Source: UBA8199 sp964507045 (GTDB taxonomy: Bacteria; Verrucomicrobiota; Verrucomicrobiia; Limisphaerales; UBA8199). From it: 64,000 nt of DNA. The notes under the pieces were generated by a model. That model worked only from the letters and a program-made list of their open reading frames with translations, had not been told where the DNA came from and did not search any database. Location: contig CAZDOO010000002.1 of NCBI GenBank assembly GCA_964507045.1, forward strand, positions 59,653-123,652, written 5' to 3'. Both the position numbers and the translations under genes were made by a program. Each line of letters opens with the position of its first letter. Positions within the stretch are counted from its first letter, which is position 1. This document shows positions 51,106 to 59,601 of this stretch, piece by piece.

Positions 51106-53370
51106 CTATATGGCGAGGATGCCGCCCTGGCTGGCGTTGGTGACCTGTTTCCGGTAGCGGGCGAGCCAGCCGGTCAGCTCGCGCTTCACGGGCTGCCAGG
51201 TCTGCTTGCGCTGCGCTAATTCGGCCGGGGGCACCGCGATGTCTATGCGGCGGTTGGGGAAGTCAATGCGCAGCCGATCACCGTTGCGCAGCAGGCCGAT
51301 GGGACCGCCTTCTTCTGCCTCGGGTGAAACGTGCCCGATGCAGGCGCCCGCCGTGCCGCCGCTGAAACGGCCGTCGGTCACAAGCGCGACCTTGTCGCCC
51401 AGGCCCATGCCGACGATGTAGCTGGTAGGCGAAAGCATCTCCTGCATGCCGGGGCCGCCGCGCGGCCCTTCGTTGCGGATCACGACGACATCGCCTGCTT
51501 TTACCTTGCCGCCCAGGATGCCTTCGCAGGCCTCCTCCTGGCTTTCAAAGATCACGCAGGGGCCTTCGAACACAAAGCCCGGGCCGCAGTTCTGCTTAAA
51601 CGTGTCGCTGATGCCCGCCGTCTTGACCACGCACCCTTCGGGCGCAAGTTGGCCGTATAATATGGCAAGGCCGCCATCCGCGGTGTAGGCCGTCTCTCTG
51701 GTGCGGATGCAGTCCTGCGCATTGAACCTAAACGCCGGGTCATAGGGCATCAGGCCGCCGGGCTGCGCCGCCTTGAGCTGGGCCGGGCCGTATTCGTGGT
51801 AAGCCTTGTGAATCTGCCAGCCGCGCAGCCGGCCGGTGCGCACCAGGCAGCACACCTTTTTCCCTTCGCCCTTGGCGTAGTGCCACATCACCAGTACCAG
51901 CGTCCCTTTCAGTTGCCCCAGCTCGGCGCGAACGAGCCCCTTGAGTTCGGCGAACTTCTCCTTCAGCCCGGCTTCAATCGCCGCCGGGCCCTTCCAGGTG
52001 AGGGTCTCGTTGACTTGGAACTCCCCGTCGTCATCGAACAGGGCGGCGATGGCCGCCGCATCGCCCGCGTTGAACGCTGCCGCAAACCGCCACAGCGTGA
52101 TGCCGCGCGGGTCACCGGGGAAGAAGAGCAGGGGCTTGGGCGCGAGGTTGCCGCTGGCCGTGCGCGCGGCGGGGCCAAGCTTGTCGTTCGGGTCCAGCAC
52201 CAGCGCCGAGCAGCCGGCCACTCGCGAGGCCTTCGCCCAGGTGGTGCACTTCTCGGAGCGCACATCCCATTCGTCAATATTCTCGCCCAGGGTCTTGCCG
52301 GTGACGGTCTTGCAGTTCAGGGTCAGCGCCCCCATGCGTTTAAGCTCGCCCAGGATCGTGTGGATGCCGCCGGCCCGGTGCACATCCTGAACGTGATAGT
52401 TCGAGGAGGGCGACACTTTGCACAGGCACGGCACGCGGCGGGAGATGTCGTCAATGCGTTTGATGTCGTAGGCGATGCCCGCCTCGCGCGCAATGGCCAG
52501 GGTGTGCAGGATCGTGTTGGTCGAGCCGCCCATCGCAACGTCGAGCGCGATGGCATTGTCAAAGGCCTCCACCGTGGCGATGTCGCGCGGCTTGAGGTCC
52601 GCCTGGACGAGCTTGATGATGGCCCGGGCGGCGCGCTCGTAGAGGGCTTCGCGTTCCTTGGACACGGCCAGGACCGTGCCGTTGCCGGGCAATGCCATGC
52701 CGAGCGCCTCGCAAAGGCAGTTCATCGAGTTGGCGGTGAACATGCCCGAGCACGAGCCGCAGGTCGGGCAGGCGCTCTGTTCGAGCTTCTGCAGGTCCGC
52801 GTTCGTGATCTTGCCCGCCTGCAGCTCGCCCACGCCTTTGAACACGGAGATAAGGTCGGACTTCTGCACGGCGGGGTGGAGATGAGCCGGGAGGTCCCCC
52901 TCGGCGGCTTGTTGCGCCACGCCGGCCGCCATCGGCCCGCCGCTGACAAAGACCGTCGGCAGATTCAGCCGCATGGAAGCCATCAGCATCCCCGGCACGA
53001 TCTTGTCGCAGTTCGGGATGCAAACCATGCCGTCAAAACAATGCGCGCGGACCATGGATTCGACGCAGTCGGCGATCAGCTCGCGCGAAGGCAGTGAATA
53101 CTTCATGCCGCTGTGGCCCATGGCGATGCCATCATCCACGCCGATCGTGTTGAAAATGAACGGCACGCCCCCTGCCTCACGAACCAGGCGTTTGACCAGC
53201 AGGCCAACCTCGTTGAGGTGGGCGTGGCCCGGGATGCAGTCGGTGTAGGAATTGCAGATGGCGATAAACGGCTTGTCCCAATCCGCCTCGGATTCGATCG
53301 AACCGGTGGCGCGCAACAGCGAGCGGTGCGGCGCGCGTTCAAAGCCTTTTTTAATGATATCAGAGCGCAT
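51106..53370 (-). CDS. ilvD: Dihydroxy-acid dehydratase with an inserted NTF2/SnoaL-like domain
   Basis: 754 aa from ATG 53370, against a usual ~560. IlvD motifs are intact: MRSDIIKKGFERAPHRSLLR, cluster cysteines in YTDC (Cys45), IPNCDK (Cys121; Lys123 is the carbamylated metal ligand) and CPTCGSCSGM (Cys204), ALDVAMGGSTNTILH, NCKTVTGKTLGENI, GGLAILYGQLAPEGCVVKTA, EGPRGGPGMQEML, LVTDGRFSGGTAGACIGHVS. It makes 2-keto acids for valine, leucine and isoleucine. Between GENI and GGLA lie ~200 residues instead of ~20; the core (~422-530) reads ITLWRFAAAFNAGDAAAIAA, LFDDDGEFQVN, TWKGPAAIEAGLKEKFAE, an NTF2/SnoaL-like fold. The frame is continuous with no stop or shift. Confidence 0.92.
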   Translation of the reverse strand: MRSDIIKKGFERAPHRSLLRATGSIESEADWDKPFIAICNSYTDCIPGHAHLNEVGLLVKRLVREAGGVPFIFNTIGVDDGIAMGHSGMKYSLPSRELIADCVESMVRAHCFDGMVCIPNCDKIVPGMLMASMRLNLPTVFVSGGPMAAGVAQQAAEGDLPAHLHPAVQKSDLISVFKGVGELQAGKITNADLQKLEQSACPTCGSCSGMFTANSMNCLCEALGMALPGNGTVLAVSKEREALYERAARAIIKLVQADLKPRDIATVEAFDNAIALDVAMGGSTNTILHTLAIAREAGIAYDIKRIDDISRRVPCLCKVSPSSNYHVQDVHRAGGIHTILGELKRMGALTLNCKTVTGKTLGENIDEWDVRSEKCTTWAKASRVAGCSALVLDPNDKLGPAARTASGNLAPKPLLFFPGDPRGITLWRFAAAFNAGDAAAIAALFDDDGEFQVNETLTWKGPAAIEAGLKEKFAELKGLVRAELGQLKGTLVLVMWHYAKGEGKKVCCLVRTGRLRGWQIHKAYHEYGPAQLKAAQPGGLMPYDPAFRFNAQDCIRTRETAYTADGGLAILYGQLAPEGCVVKTAGISDTFKQNCGPGFVFEGPCVIFESQEEACEGILGGKVKAGDVVVIRNEGPRGGPGMQEMLSPTSYIVGMGLGDKVALVTDGRFSGGTAGACIGHVSPEAEEGGPIGLLRNGDRLRIDFPNRRIDIAVPPAELAQRKQTWQPVKRELTGWLARYRKQVTNASQGGILAI

Positions 53371-53649
53371 AAGATTACGAGAGATTCGGCGGTTATCGCC
53401 GATAGACCACCAGGGAAGGTAGCAGCCGGCTGGCACCTTGTCACGCCTCTCGGGAAGGTCTTGGAACGACCAGGGAATCCTGTTTACCGCGCGCCACTTC
53501 CGCGCCGCAAGCTTGTGGTGGCTGGAGAGATGACTCGGAGGCAAGGCGCCGCTTGGAGCGCCGGGGAGTGGCCGGCCCGGAACGCGGGTCAGGCTCAGGC
53601 CCGGGTAATACCCCCTCTCTGCTGTCTTACCTCACCCTATCCTCACCGG

Positions 53650-53781
53650 CACCAGCGCACCACCGTGGCCCCTCCGTATCCTCTCCCTATCCTCACCGTA
53701 GAACCTCTAACTTCAAGTTAGAGGTTCTACGGTGAGGATAGGGAGAGGATACGGTGAGGATACGGAGGGGGGCGCTGGTGC
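53650..53781. repeat. Palindrome family A, copy 4
   Basis: The inner perfect arms are 38 nt (53676-53713 and 53715-53752), loop one base, with core GTAGAACCTCTAACTT. Outer segments GCACCAGCGC (53650) and GCGCTGGTGC (ends ~53781) also pair. Tandem 11-mers of type TATCCTCACCG/TATCCTCTCCC make up the stem. The remaining parts of the 555-bp gap between ilvD and tRNA-Ala show nothing else I can support. Confidence 0.85.
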
Positions 53782-53925
53782 GGGGGTCAGGCCAACAGAG
53801 AAGGGGGGACGGCCGAACTTGGGGGGTAGGGTCGTGATATGTGGCTCCCCGATATTTGCTGCAATCTTTGTTGCACGAATCCGCTTCTTGTGCCAAGAAT
53901 ATCCCTGTCCGGACATGTGTGGAAT

Positions 53926-54001
53926 GGGGTCGTAGCTCAGTTGGCAGAGCGTCTCGTTCGCAATGAGAAGGTCGCAGGTTCGATTCCTGTCGGCTCCACC
54001 A
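53926..54001 (+). tRNA. tRNA-Ala (anticodon CGC)
   Basis: Acceptor GGGGTCG / CGGCTCC with the G3:U70 identity pair of alanine tRNAs, discriminator A and encoded CCA. D-arm GCTCAGTTGGCAGAGC, anticodon arm TCTCG-TTCGCAA-TGAGA (CGC), T-loop TTCGATT. Its 3' end is the probable integration site of the adjacent prophage. Confidence 0.95.
53979..54001 (+). other. Probable prophage attachment site (attL)
   Basis: The 3' quarter of tRNA-Ala (TTCGATTCCTGTCGGCTCCA plus CCA end) directly precedes an integrase gene pointing away from it, the classic arrangement. attR should lie beyond the right edge; no second copy of this segment is in the window. Confidence 0.5.
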
Positions 54002-54176
54002 TTTACCTGCCCGCACAAATCTCAACAAATACCCTATAAATAAAGGCCTATCTTCGCGTTCCCCCTCGTCCAACCAAGCGGGTTCCCCGGAAGTTGGCCG
54101 GAAGTTTTCGGGAGTTTTTTCTTGAAAATAGTGGCACCAAGTGGCACCATCGCAACCACTGAAAGGCACCTAAAAC

Positions 54177-55565
54177 ATGAAAGTCTCCGTATCCAACGTC
54201 ACCAAGAACGAAAAATCTCAGTGGATGGTCAGCTACAGGCCAGCAGGCGGAAAGCGAGTTCGGCATTTCCACGACACCCAGGTTGCGGCCCTCGAAGAGA
54301 GGAAAGCGGTTCAAGGACAAGCAAAAGACGCCGGAGCCGTCTGGATGAATTACCCGGCCAACACACGCGCAGAAATCATATCGGTAGTCGGCGAGGCGCA
54401 GCAGCGCGGCTTTGGCTTGCGCGAGGCCTTTGATTTCTACCAGACCCACCACGACCTTGCGCCGCACCTGCCGGAATTTCGGAATCTCCTCCTGGAGAGT
54501 CGCCGAGCCGGCTTCACCTTGCGCGCCGCCTTCGACTACTACCGCACCAACAAGATTGTTGCCCAGTCGAACATGACCGTGCAGGAAGCCTATGACGCCT
54601 GGATGGTCGAATTGACGGCCCAGGGCGTTGACGGGAAAAGCATGACAGCCTACGAGTCCAACGTCGGGCGGTTTGTCGCGAAGCACAAGGACAGGACCCT
54701 CCCTTCCATCAGCCGCGGCGAAGCGATGGCTTGGCTTTCAGCCTGGACCGGGAGCACCTTCAACACCTACCGGACCAGCCTCAACACCTTCTTCAAGTGG
54801 TGCGTAGACACCAAGAAGATCCTGGATTCACCAACAGCCACCATCAAGAAGATCAAACGCGAACGACTGCCTACCTTCGACAAGCCGCCCGGTACACTCA
54901 ACCTCCTCCAGACCGCAAAGCTGCTCCAGGCTACGCTTCAATCAGAGCCGGGGCTGATCCCCTACGTTGCGGCCGGCTTGTTCGGTGGATTGCGGCCCGA
55001 CAAAGAAGCGGCGCAGCTCCTCGCCACAGATGTTCGGAAAGATGATACCATTCACGTTCGCGGGTCCCACGCCAAAGATCGCCAGCAGCGGTACGTGAAC
55101 ATGGAGCACCGGCTCAAGACAAACGGTCAAGAAGAGCGCATCTCCACGCTGAAGCAATGGATGGAATTAGGGGGAGACTTCGGCCGACCCGTGACCGATA
55201 ACAAAGGCAGGACCGTGGTCGAGAAGCCGGTCAACTTCCGGCGGCGCTGGGAGGAAGCGCGGGCGGCGGCCGGGCTGATCAAGCAAGTCAAGGAGAAGGG
55301 CAAGAAGCGGAAGCAAATTGTCTTCACTGGTTGGGATCAGGACTGCCTACGCCACACCTTCGCCAGCAACTTCCTGCCACTCTTCGGGGTGGAGGAGACG
55401 ATGAAGCAGTTAGGCCACGGAGATTACGGGATGTTGTTCGCCCACTACCGCGCCCTTGTGACAGAGCGCGATGCCAGGAAGTATTGGACGCTCACACCAG
55501 AATTCATCAAGGCGGGAAAGTTTGCGAGCCTGAGATCGAAACCCCGTCCAGCGGGCGCACATTAA
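54177..55565 (+). CDS. int: Phage tyrosine recombinase (integrase)
   Basis: 462 aa. N-terminal arm-type/AP2-like segment (SQWMVSYRPAGGKRVRHFHD), SAM-like core-binding domain (~134-215: MTVQEAYDAWMVELTAQGVD), catalytic domain with Arg273 (GLFGGLRPDKEA), Lys300 (GSHAKDRQQRYV), Arg392/His393 in DCLRHTFAS (Asp389 in the position of the first His), His414 (QLGHGD) and nucleophile Tyr424 (FAHYRALV). Complete and likely active. Transcribed away from tRNA-Ala; 3' end overlaps the convergent excisionase-like gene by 59 nt. Confidence 0.93.
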   Translation: MKVSVSNVTKNEKSQWMVSYRPAGGKRVRHFHDTQVAALEERKAVQGQAKDAGAVWMNYPANTRAEIISVVGEAQQRGFGLREAFDFYQTHHDLAPHLPEFRNLLLESRRAGFTLRAAFDYYRTNKIVAQSNMTVQEAYDAWMVELTAQGVDGKSMTAYESNVGRFVAKHKDRTLPSISRGEAMAWLSAWTGSTFNTYRTSLNTFFKWCVDTKKILDSPTATIKKIKRERLPTFDKPPGTLNLLQTAKLLQATLQSEPGLIPYVAAGLFGGLRPDKEAAQLLATDVRKDDTIHVRGSHAKDRQQRYVNMEHRLKTNGQEERISTLKQWMELGGDFGRPVTDNKGRTVVEKPVNFRRRWEEARAAAGLIKQVKEKGKKRKQIVFTGWDQDCLRHTFASNFLPLFGVEETMKQLGHGDYGMLFAHYRALVTERDARKYWTLTPEFIKAGKFASLRSKPRPAGAH

Positions 55566-55800
55566 GCGCTCCCATTATCACGTCCATAGGCACGCCACTA
55601 TCGCGCGCGACCTTGGCGAACATTATGCGCGGGTGGAATCTCACCACCCGCGCATTGATCCAGATGCCGGGGATCTTCGCACCGCGCCCCTTGGACTTCG
55701 CCGACAATTCCTCTGGGCTCAACCGCCACAGCGCAGCGGCCTCGCTGAGGGTCAACAGCGTGTCCAAGTCAACTGGACGGGGCGTGTCAGTCGTCTTCAT
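55507..55800 (-). CDS. Excisionase-like helix-turn-helix protein
   Basis: 97 aa. VDLDTLLTLSEAAALWRLSP, then EELSAKSKGRGAKIPGIWIN and VVRFHPRIMFAKVA follow the MerR-like Xis/HTH_17 layout ('ltl.EAA..l.....tl......g.iP...i....rf....i'). Phage excisionases bend attachment DNA and turn integrase toward excision. It lies tail-to-tail with int, overlapping its 3' end. Confidence 0.7.
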   Translation of the reverse strand: MKTTDTPRPVDLDTLLTLSEAAALWRLSPEELSAKSKGRGAKIPGIWINARVVRFHPRIMFAKVARDSGVPMDVIMGALNVRPLDGVSISGSQTFPP

Positions 55801-55840
55801 CGCTTCTGGGTCGCAATCCCTCGACAGCTTGCGGCGTCCC

Positions 55841-56722
55841 TCACCCCGCCGCCGGCATCATGCACGAGCCGCCAGAACAGCCCCCACCCGCCGCCGCACT
55901 GCACGGCGCGGCTGCCGCAGCAGCGCCACTCGCAGCGCCTGCCGTCACGGTCCCCGCTGTCGCACCACCCGCAACGCTCACTGCCCCCACCGTGTTCCCA
56001 ATGGCCTGCTGCTGCGCCCGCTTCACCCGCTCCGCAATCTCCTGCGCCGTCAGCCTTGCCGCAGGATTGTCGCTGAGCTGGTCCACCAGGCCCGACACCG
56101 TCGTAAAGACGCCCGCCTCCTTCTGGTGATTCATCAGCCATTTCACGAACTGCGCGTCAGCCGCCTGCCCCTGCGGCGTAGTAGTGAGCACAGCCCGCGC
56201 TGTCTCGACGCCCTGGACGAGCGCCTCATTGACCCTGCGATTGCGGACCTGTCGATAGCCGTGATACAGCCCGCCCAGCGCCAGCGCCAGGATGCTGCCA
56301 ACGCCCGGCAGGAACGTGTTGGTGACAGATCCAACCGCCTCGATTGCCGCGAGCGCCTCCGGCTTGGCGACCAGGTTCGTCACCGGCACCTGCACCAGAT
56401 TCGTGTAGAATACCGGCACAAAGTTTGTCACAACCGCTGCGACAAGATTTGTCGCCACCGGCTCCCGCGTCGCATAGCCCAACACAGCGCCCGAGACGGC
56501 GTTTGTCACATAGACGATGCTTGTCCGCTCCACGACCTGCGGCACCAGGTTCGTGACAACCACCGTGTTCGTCACGACCTCCACCATCGGCTGGTTCGCC
56601 CACGTCACTTCGTGCTTATACGCCCGGTCCAGCGTCGAACACCCGCTCATTCCGCCGACCGCCAACAATGCCGCAACCACTACGGCCGCTCCACACCACA
56701 TACCGATTTTTGCTGTTTTCAT
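55841..56722 (-). CDS. Phage lipoprotein, possible outer-membrane spanin-type
   Basis: 293 aa. Lipobox VAALLAVGGMSGC (Cys28) after a short basic start. Residues ~45-120 are Val/Thr/Asn repeats (VVTNTVVVTNLVPQVVERTS), ~130-240 mixed helices (FLPGVGSILALALGGLYHGY; QEIAERVKRAQQQAIG), and the tail is Ala/Gly-rich with several Cys. Start overlaps the preceding membrane-protein stop by 4 nt. Order (TM/coiled-coil protein then lipoprotein) matches Rz/Rz1 spanin pairs, though it is far longer than usual o-spanins. Confidence 0.6.
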   Translation of the reverse strand: MKTAKIGMWCGAAVVVAALLAVGGMSGCSTLDRAYKHEVTWANQPMVEVVTNTVVVTNLVPQVVERTSIVYVTNAVSGAVLGYATREPVATNLVAAVVTNFVPVFYTNLVQVPVTNLVAKPEALAAIEAVGSVTNTFLPGVGSILALALGGLYHGYRQVRNRRVNEALVQGVETARAVLTTTPQGQAADAQFVKWLMNHQKEAGVFTTVSGLVDQLSDNPAARLTAQEIAERVKRAQQQAIGNTVGAVSVAGGATAGTVTAGAASGAAAAAAPCSAAAGGGCSGGSCMMPAAG

Positions 56723-57042
56723 TTTCTGTTTCTCCGGCGTGAGGAGCCCCTGAGTTCATCCCGGCACTCCTCAAGAACCTTGGTGTTGTTATCCAGGCAC
56801 ACGACAAGCTTGGCATTCGTCGCGCTCTGCTCGGCGACCACGCCGCGCAAACTTTCCTGGTAACACTCTCGCGACTGCTTGTGGTCAGCGAGCAACTGCT
56901 CGTGCTGCTTCACGAAGTAACGCACCACCCAGACGCCAAACAGGCCCAGGAGCACCAGGCTGGCGATGAAGAGCCAGCGATCATCTTTTGCGGCGGCGTG
57001 GTCCACGCCTCGCAGAAATTCACTCATGTTCATGTTCGTCAT
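56719..57042 (-). CDS. Phage membrane/coiled-coil protein (i-spanin or holin-like)
   Basis: 107 aa from ATG 57042. A single N-terminal TM (RWLFIASLVLLGLFGVWVVR) and a charged C-terminal helix (KQHEQLLADHKQSRECYQES ... CRDELRGSSRRRNRK). This N-in, C-out topology with a periplasmic coiled coil suits an i-spanin that pairs with the next lipoprotein gene; a holin is an alternative. Confidence 0.6.
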   Translation of the reverse strand: MTNMNMSEFLRGVDHAAAKDDRWLFIASLVLLGLFGVWVVRYFVKQHEQLLADHKQSRECYQESLRGVVAEQSATNAKLVVCLDNNTKVLEECRDELRGSSRRRNRK

Positions 57043-57500
57043 GGCACCATCACTCGCTCTATCAGGAGCCCTTTCACGCGGAAGAACTCCGCTCGGTTTG
57101 TCGCGGGGAACCACGTCGCCTGGCCGGTCACACTTCCCCACGTCACCAGGTTCGTGCTACGGCCGAAGACGGGCGCCAGCCGCACCCATGTCTCGCCGCC
57201 CATCACCGGCGCCACCGGCTTGCTCTCCCACGACACCTCGTTGCTGAAGTCCGACTCCAGGCCGTTCGTGTCGTAAGCCGTCGCCGCAAAGAACCAACGC
57301 CCACGGTGCAGCAACACGACTGACTGCGTCAGCACCAGTCCGGCGTTGGTCACGCAGCAATAAGCCCGCGAGTTGGTGCCCCAGTACACCCGGTAGCCCG
57401 CGATTCCCGCCGAGGGCGACGCATCCCAAACCAGCGTCACCTGCTCCGCCCCGGCGATCCCAGCGCACACCGCCACAAGTGCTGTCCAGAGCCACTTCAT
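57039..57500 (-). CDS. Phage-borne secreted fibronectin type III-like protein
   Basis: 153 aa from ATG 57500. Signal peptide MKWLWTALVAVCAGIAGAEQ; residues ~20-95 form an FN3-like domain (VTLVWDASPSAGIAGYRVYW, GTNS ... FFAATAYDTNGLESDFSNEV), the pattern common in host Verrucomicrobiota exoproteins. Exported, so not a virion tail protein in the usual sense; may alter the host surface (lysogenic conversion). Overlaps both neighbours by 4 nt. Confidence 0.65.
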   Translation of the reverse strand: MKWLWTALVAVCAGIAGAEQVTLVWDASPSAGIAGYRVYWGTNSRAYCCVTNAGLVLTQSVVLLHRGRWFFAATAYDTNGLESDFSNEVSWESKPVAPVMGGETWVRLAPVFGRSTNLVTWGSVTGQATWFPATNRAEFFRVKGLLIERVMVP

Positions 57501-58087
57501 ACGCGCACCAGCCGCACGCTCCCGCTGCCGCCTTCGATCAGCGCGCCATACTTCGAGAGCATCGCCTGCGCGACCCGCGAGATGATCATGCGCGTATCGC
57601 TCTTGTTGTACACCGTCATGGACGAGTTGCTCTCGTCCCCGCTCGCGTCCTTGGTCGAGTGACTCGTTTGCAGCGAAGTCACCCCCTCGCCCGGCGGCGC
57701 CGCCGTCCGATCCGCGATCAACAGCTCCCGCGCCATCTCGCACACCGCGGACGCCACCAGCCTCGGCACCTCATCGCTCGGCACGAAATTCGTCAGCACC
57801 GGCGACAGCGGGGTGCTCGTCACCAGATTGCGGTCAGGATCAGGACACCGCTCCCGCGGCCACTGCAACGCCTGGTCCTCATTGGCCCGGAACCCATTGA
57901 ACTGAAACTGCGAATCCACCAGCCGCGTCGCCATCACCAACGCCGCCGCCCTCGTCCCCGACGTCGCCGCCGTCCACGCCGACGCGTACAGATGCCCCTC
58001 GAAATACGCATCCCCGTCCGCCACGCTCGCGTAACTGTTCGCAGTCACCAAGCCCGTCCCGTCCTCTTTAACGAGTGTCAGTGCCAT
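57497..58087 (-). CDS. Head-completion/connector-like phage protein (DnaT_2-like)
   Basis: 196 aa. MALTLVKEDGTGLVTANSYA, SVADGDAYFEGHLYASAW, ALVMATRLVDSQFQFNGFRA, QALQWPRERCPDPD is the N-terminal pattern of the family labelled 'DnaT-like ssDNA-binding protein' (PF20557), found in phage structural modules at the head-tail connector position. The name is historical; position between capsid and lysis genes supports the structural role. Confidence 0.7.
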   Translation of the reverse strand: MALTLVKEDGTGLVTANSYASVADGDAYFEGHLYASAWTAATSGTRAAALVMATRLVDSQFQFNGFRANEDQALQWPRERCPDPDRNLVTSTPLSPVLTNFVPSDEVPRLVASAVCEMARELLIADRTAAPPGEGVTSLQTSHSTKDASGDESNSSMTVYNKSDTRMIISRVAQAMLSKYGALIEGGSGSVRLVRV

Positions 58088-58088
58088 A

Positions 58089-58304
58089 CTACGTGATGCT
58101 CGCCGCCTCCACCGTCGCCGCGATGCTGCTCATGGCCTGCTTCACCTGTCCGCGCTTGGCCGTGTCCTTGATGTACTTCACCACCGCATCCTTCGCCCAC
58201 TGCGCCTGCGTCACCCCCGACGCCGCCGTCCAGCCCGTCGCCGCGCACATCCCCTCCACAATCTGCGCCGCCTGCCCATCCGGAATATCAAATGTAATCT
58301 TCAT
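58089..58304 (-). CDS. Small phage protein, 71 aa
   Basis: ATG 58304 follows AAAGGACGC. MKITFDIPDGQAAQIVEGMC, then AKDAVVKYIKDTAKRGQVKQ; predicted mostly helical, acidic to basic, no TM. It resembles short phage proteins of unknown role found next to connectors. One base separates it from the next gene. Confidence 0.6.
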   Translation of the reverse strand: MKITFDIPDGQAAQIVEGMCAATGWTAASGVTQAQWAKDAVVKYIKDTAKRGQVKQAMSSIAATVEAASIT

Positions 58305-58327
58305 GCGTCCTTTCTTGGCTGCGTTCC

Positions 58328-59116
58328 TCAATACGGATACGCCAGCCCCAACCCATCGTTATACAACCGTGCCACCTCCGCCGCCTCCAGCGGCCGGCCC
58401 CAAATCGCCAGCTCATCCACGTCACCGCCCGCCCCCAACACCGTCGGATTGCTGTGCCGCCCCACCGCCAGCCGCCCCGTCACCATCGCGCTATCAAAAC
58501 CCGTGCTCGCCACCAGCTCCGCATTCACATACAGACGCCACGTCCCCTCGACGCCGTCATTCACCAGGCACAAATGCGTCCAGTCATCCAGGTTTGTCCC
58601 CGCCGACAGATACGTGTAGCCCGATCCCAACACCTGCACGCCCACCACCTCATCGCTCGGTGTGGACGAGTAGATTTGCCACGAGCTGCCCGACGGCCAG
58701 TTCGTGTCATCCCACACCGACACGATGAACGCATCCAGATACGGCTCCACCAACGCACCCAGGCTCACCCACACCGACACCGACAATCCGCTCCCTGTCG
58801 GGCAGAACGCGCTCGTCTCCACCGTCCCGAGCAAGTAATTCGTGCCATCCAATCTGGCGCCGCCACCGATAATCCCGCTGCACGCGCCGACGCTGCCCTC
58901 CATCGGCGCCAGCACAAACCCATTCACATCGCCGACGCGATTCCCGCTGGTCTCCTCGAAACCGAAGTGCTCCACCAGCCCGTCCGTCAGCCCCAGGCTC
59001 GGCGTGCCCGCGCCGCTCCGCAGCCGCCGCCGCTTCTGCTGCTGCAGCGTCCACCAGTTCCGCACCACGTCCCGCGCGCGCTTACTTGGCCGGCTCAGAT
59101 GAAGCAACTTGGCCAT
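58328..59116 (-). CDS. Phage LamG/concanavalin-like protein
   Basis: 262 aa. After a basic N-terminal region (KLLHLSRPSKRARDVVRNWW, QQQKRRRLRS) the residues ~45-258 form a LamG/Concanavalin jellyroll: GLVEHFGFEETSGNRVGDVN, GARLDGTNYLL, SVSVWVSLGALVEPY, WTHLCLVNDGVEGTWRLYVN, DVDELAIWGRPLEAAEVARL, YNDGLGL. The last motif is diagnostic of bacterial LamG_3 domains. No signal peptide, so it may be a virion decoration or adhesion protein. Confidence 0.75.
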   Translation of the reverse strand: MAKLLHLSRPSKRARDVVRNWWTLQQQKRRRLRSGAGTPSLGLTDGLVEHFGFEETSGNRVGDVNGFVLAPMEGSVGACSGIIGGGARLDGTNYLLGTVETSAFCPTGSGLSVSVWVSLGALVEPYLDAFIVSVWDDTNWPSGSSWQIYSSTPSDEVVGVQVLGSGYTYLSAGTNLDDWTHLCLVNDGVEGTWRLYVNAELVASTGFDSAMVTGRLAVGRHSNPTVLGAGGDVDELAIWGRPLEAAEVARLYNDGLGLAYPY

Positions 59117-59270
59117 TCTGTTTGGGTTCCTGTTGGTTGGAGGGTTTAGTTGTCGCCACGCTGATGCCAGAAGCAGCAGCCAGCACCACCGCAGGCTTGG
59201 CGTCCACTCGTGCCTCGACCGGCAACAACGGACGCCTCACCCGCCGAATAATTGGAAGTAGCCCATTCAT
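59082..59270 (-). CDS. Small phage protein, 62 aa
   Basis: From ATG 59270: MNGLLPIIRRVRRPLLPVEA, then VVLAAASGISVATTKPSNQQ. One weakly hydrophobic segment and a polar Pro/Gln tail. It overlaps the LamG gene start by 35 nt. No family. Confidence 0.4.
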   Translation of the reverse strand: MNGLLPIIRRVRRPLLPVEARVDAKPAVVLAAASGISVATTKPSNQQEPKQNGQVASSEPAK

Positions 59271-59301
59271 GTTTCGCGTATTTAGCGTGTTTAGCGGGCA
59301 C

Positions 59302-59529
59302 TCAAATCGCATTCGCCCCAATCGCGATCTGCTTCCAATTCGTCCCATCGCTGATGGCCTGGCACAACACGCCACCCGTGCCACCCGCAGTCAGGATGAT
59401 CGTCCGATACGGAAACTTCGCGGCGGTGACACCCGCCGCGTTCGCCGCCGCGACGTTCGTAAATACGGACGGACGAATCTGCTCGCCCGACCGAATCCGC
59501 TCAAAACTCCAGGGAATCAATTTGCTCAT
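59302..59529 (-). CDS. Small phage structural-type protein, 75 aa
   Basis: ATG 59529 is preceded by GAGAGGAAATACGAT, a good ribosome site. MSKLIPWSFERIRSGEQIRP, TIILTAGGTGGVLCQAISDG, NWKQIAIGANAI: Gly-rich beta pattern like short domains in phage tail-fibre and head-decoration proteins. Position next to the capsid gene suits a decoration role. Confidence 0.55.
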   Translation of the reverse strand: MSKLIPWSFERIRSGEQIRPSVFTNVAAANAAGVTAAKFPYRTIILTAGGTGGVLCQAISDGTNWKQIAIGANAI

Positions 59530-59601
59530 ATCGTATTTCCTCTCTCGGCGCGGTAGCGGAGCGCGGCTTCAACTCCGCACTCCGCATTCCGCAATCCGCA
59601 C

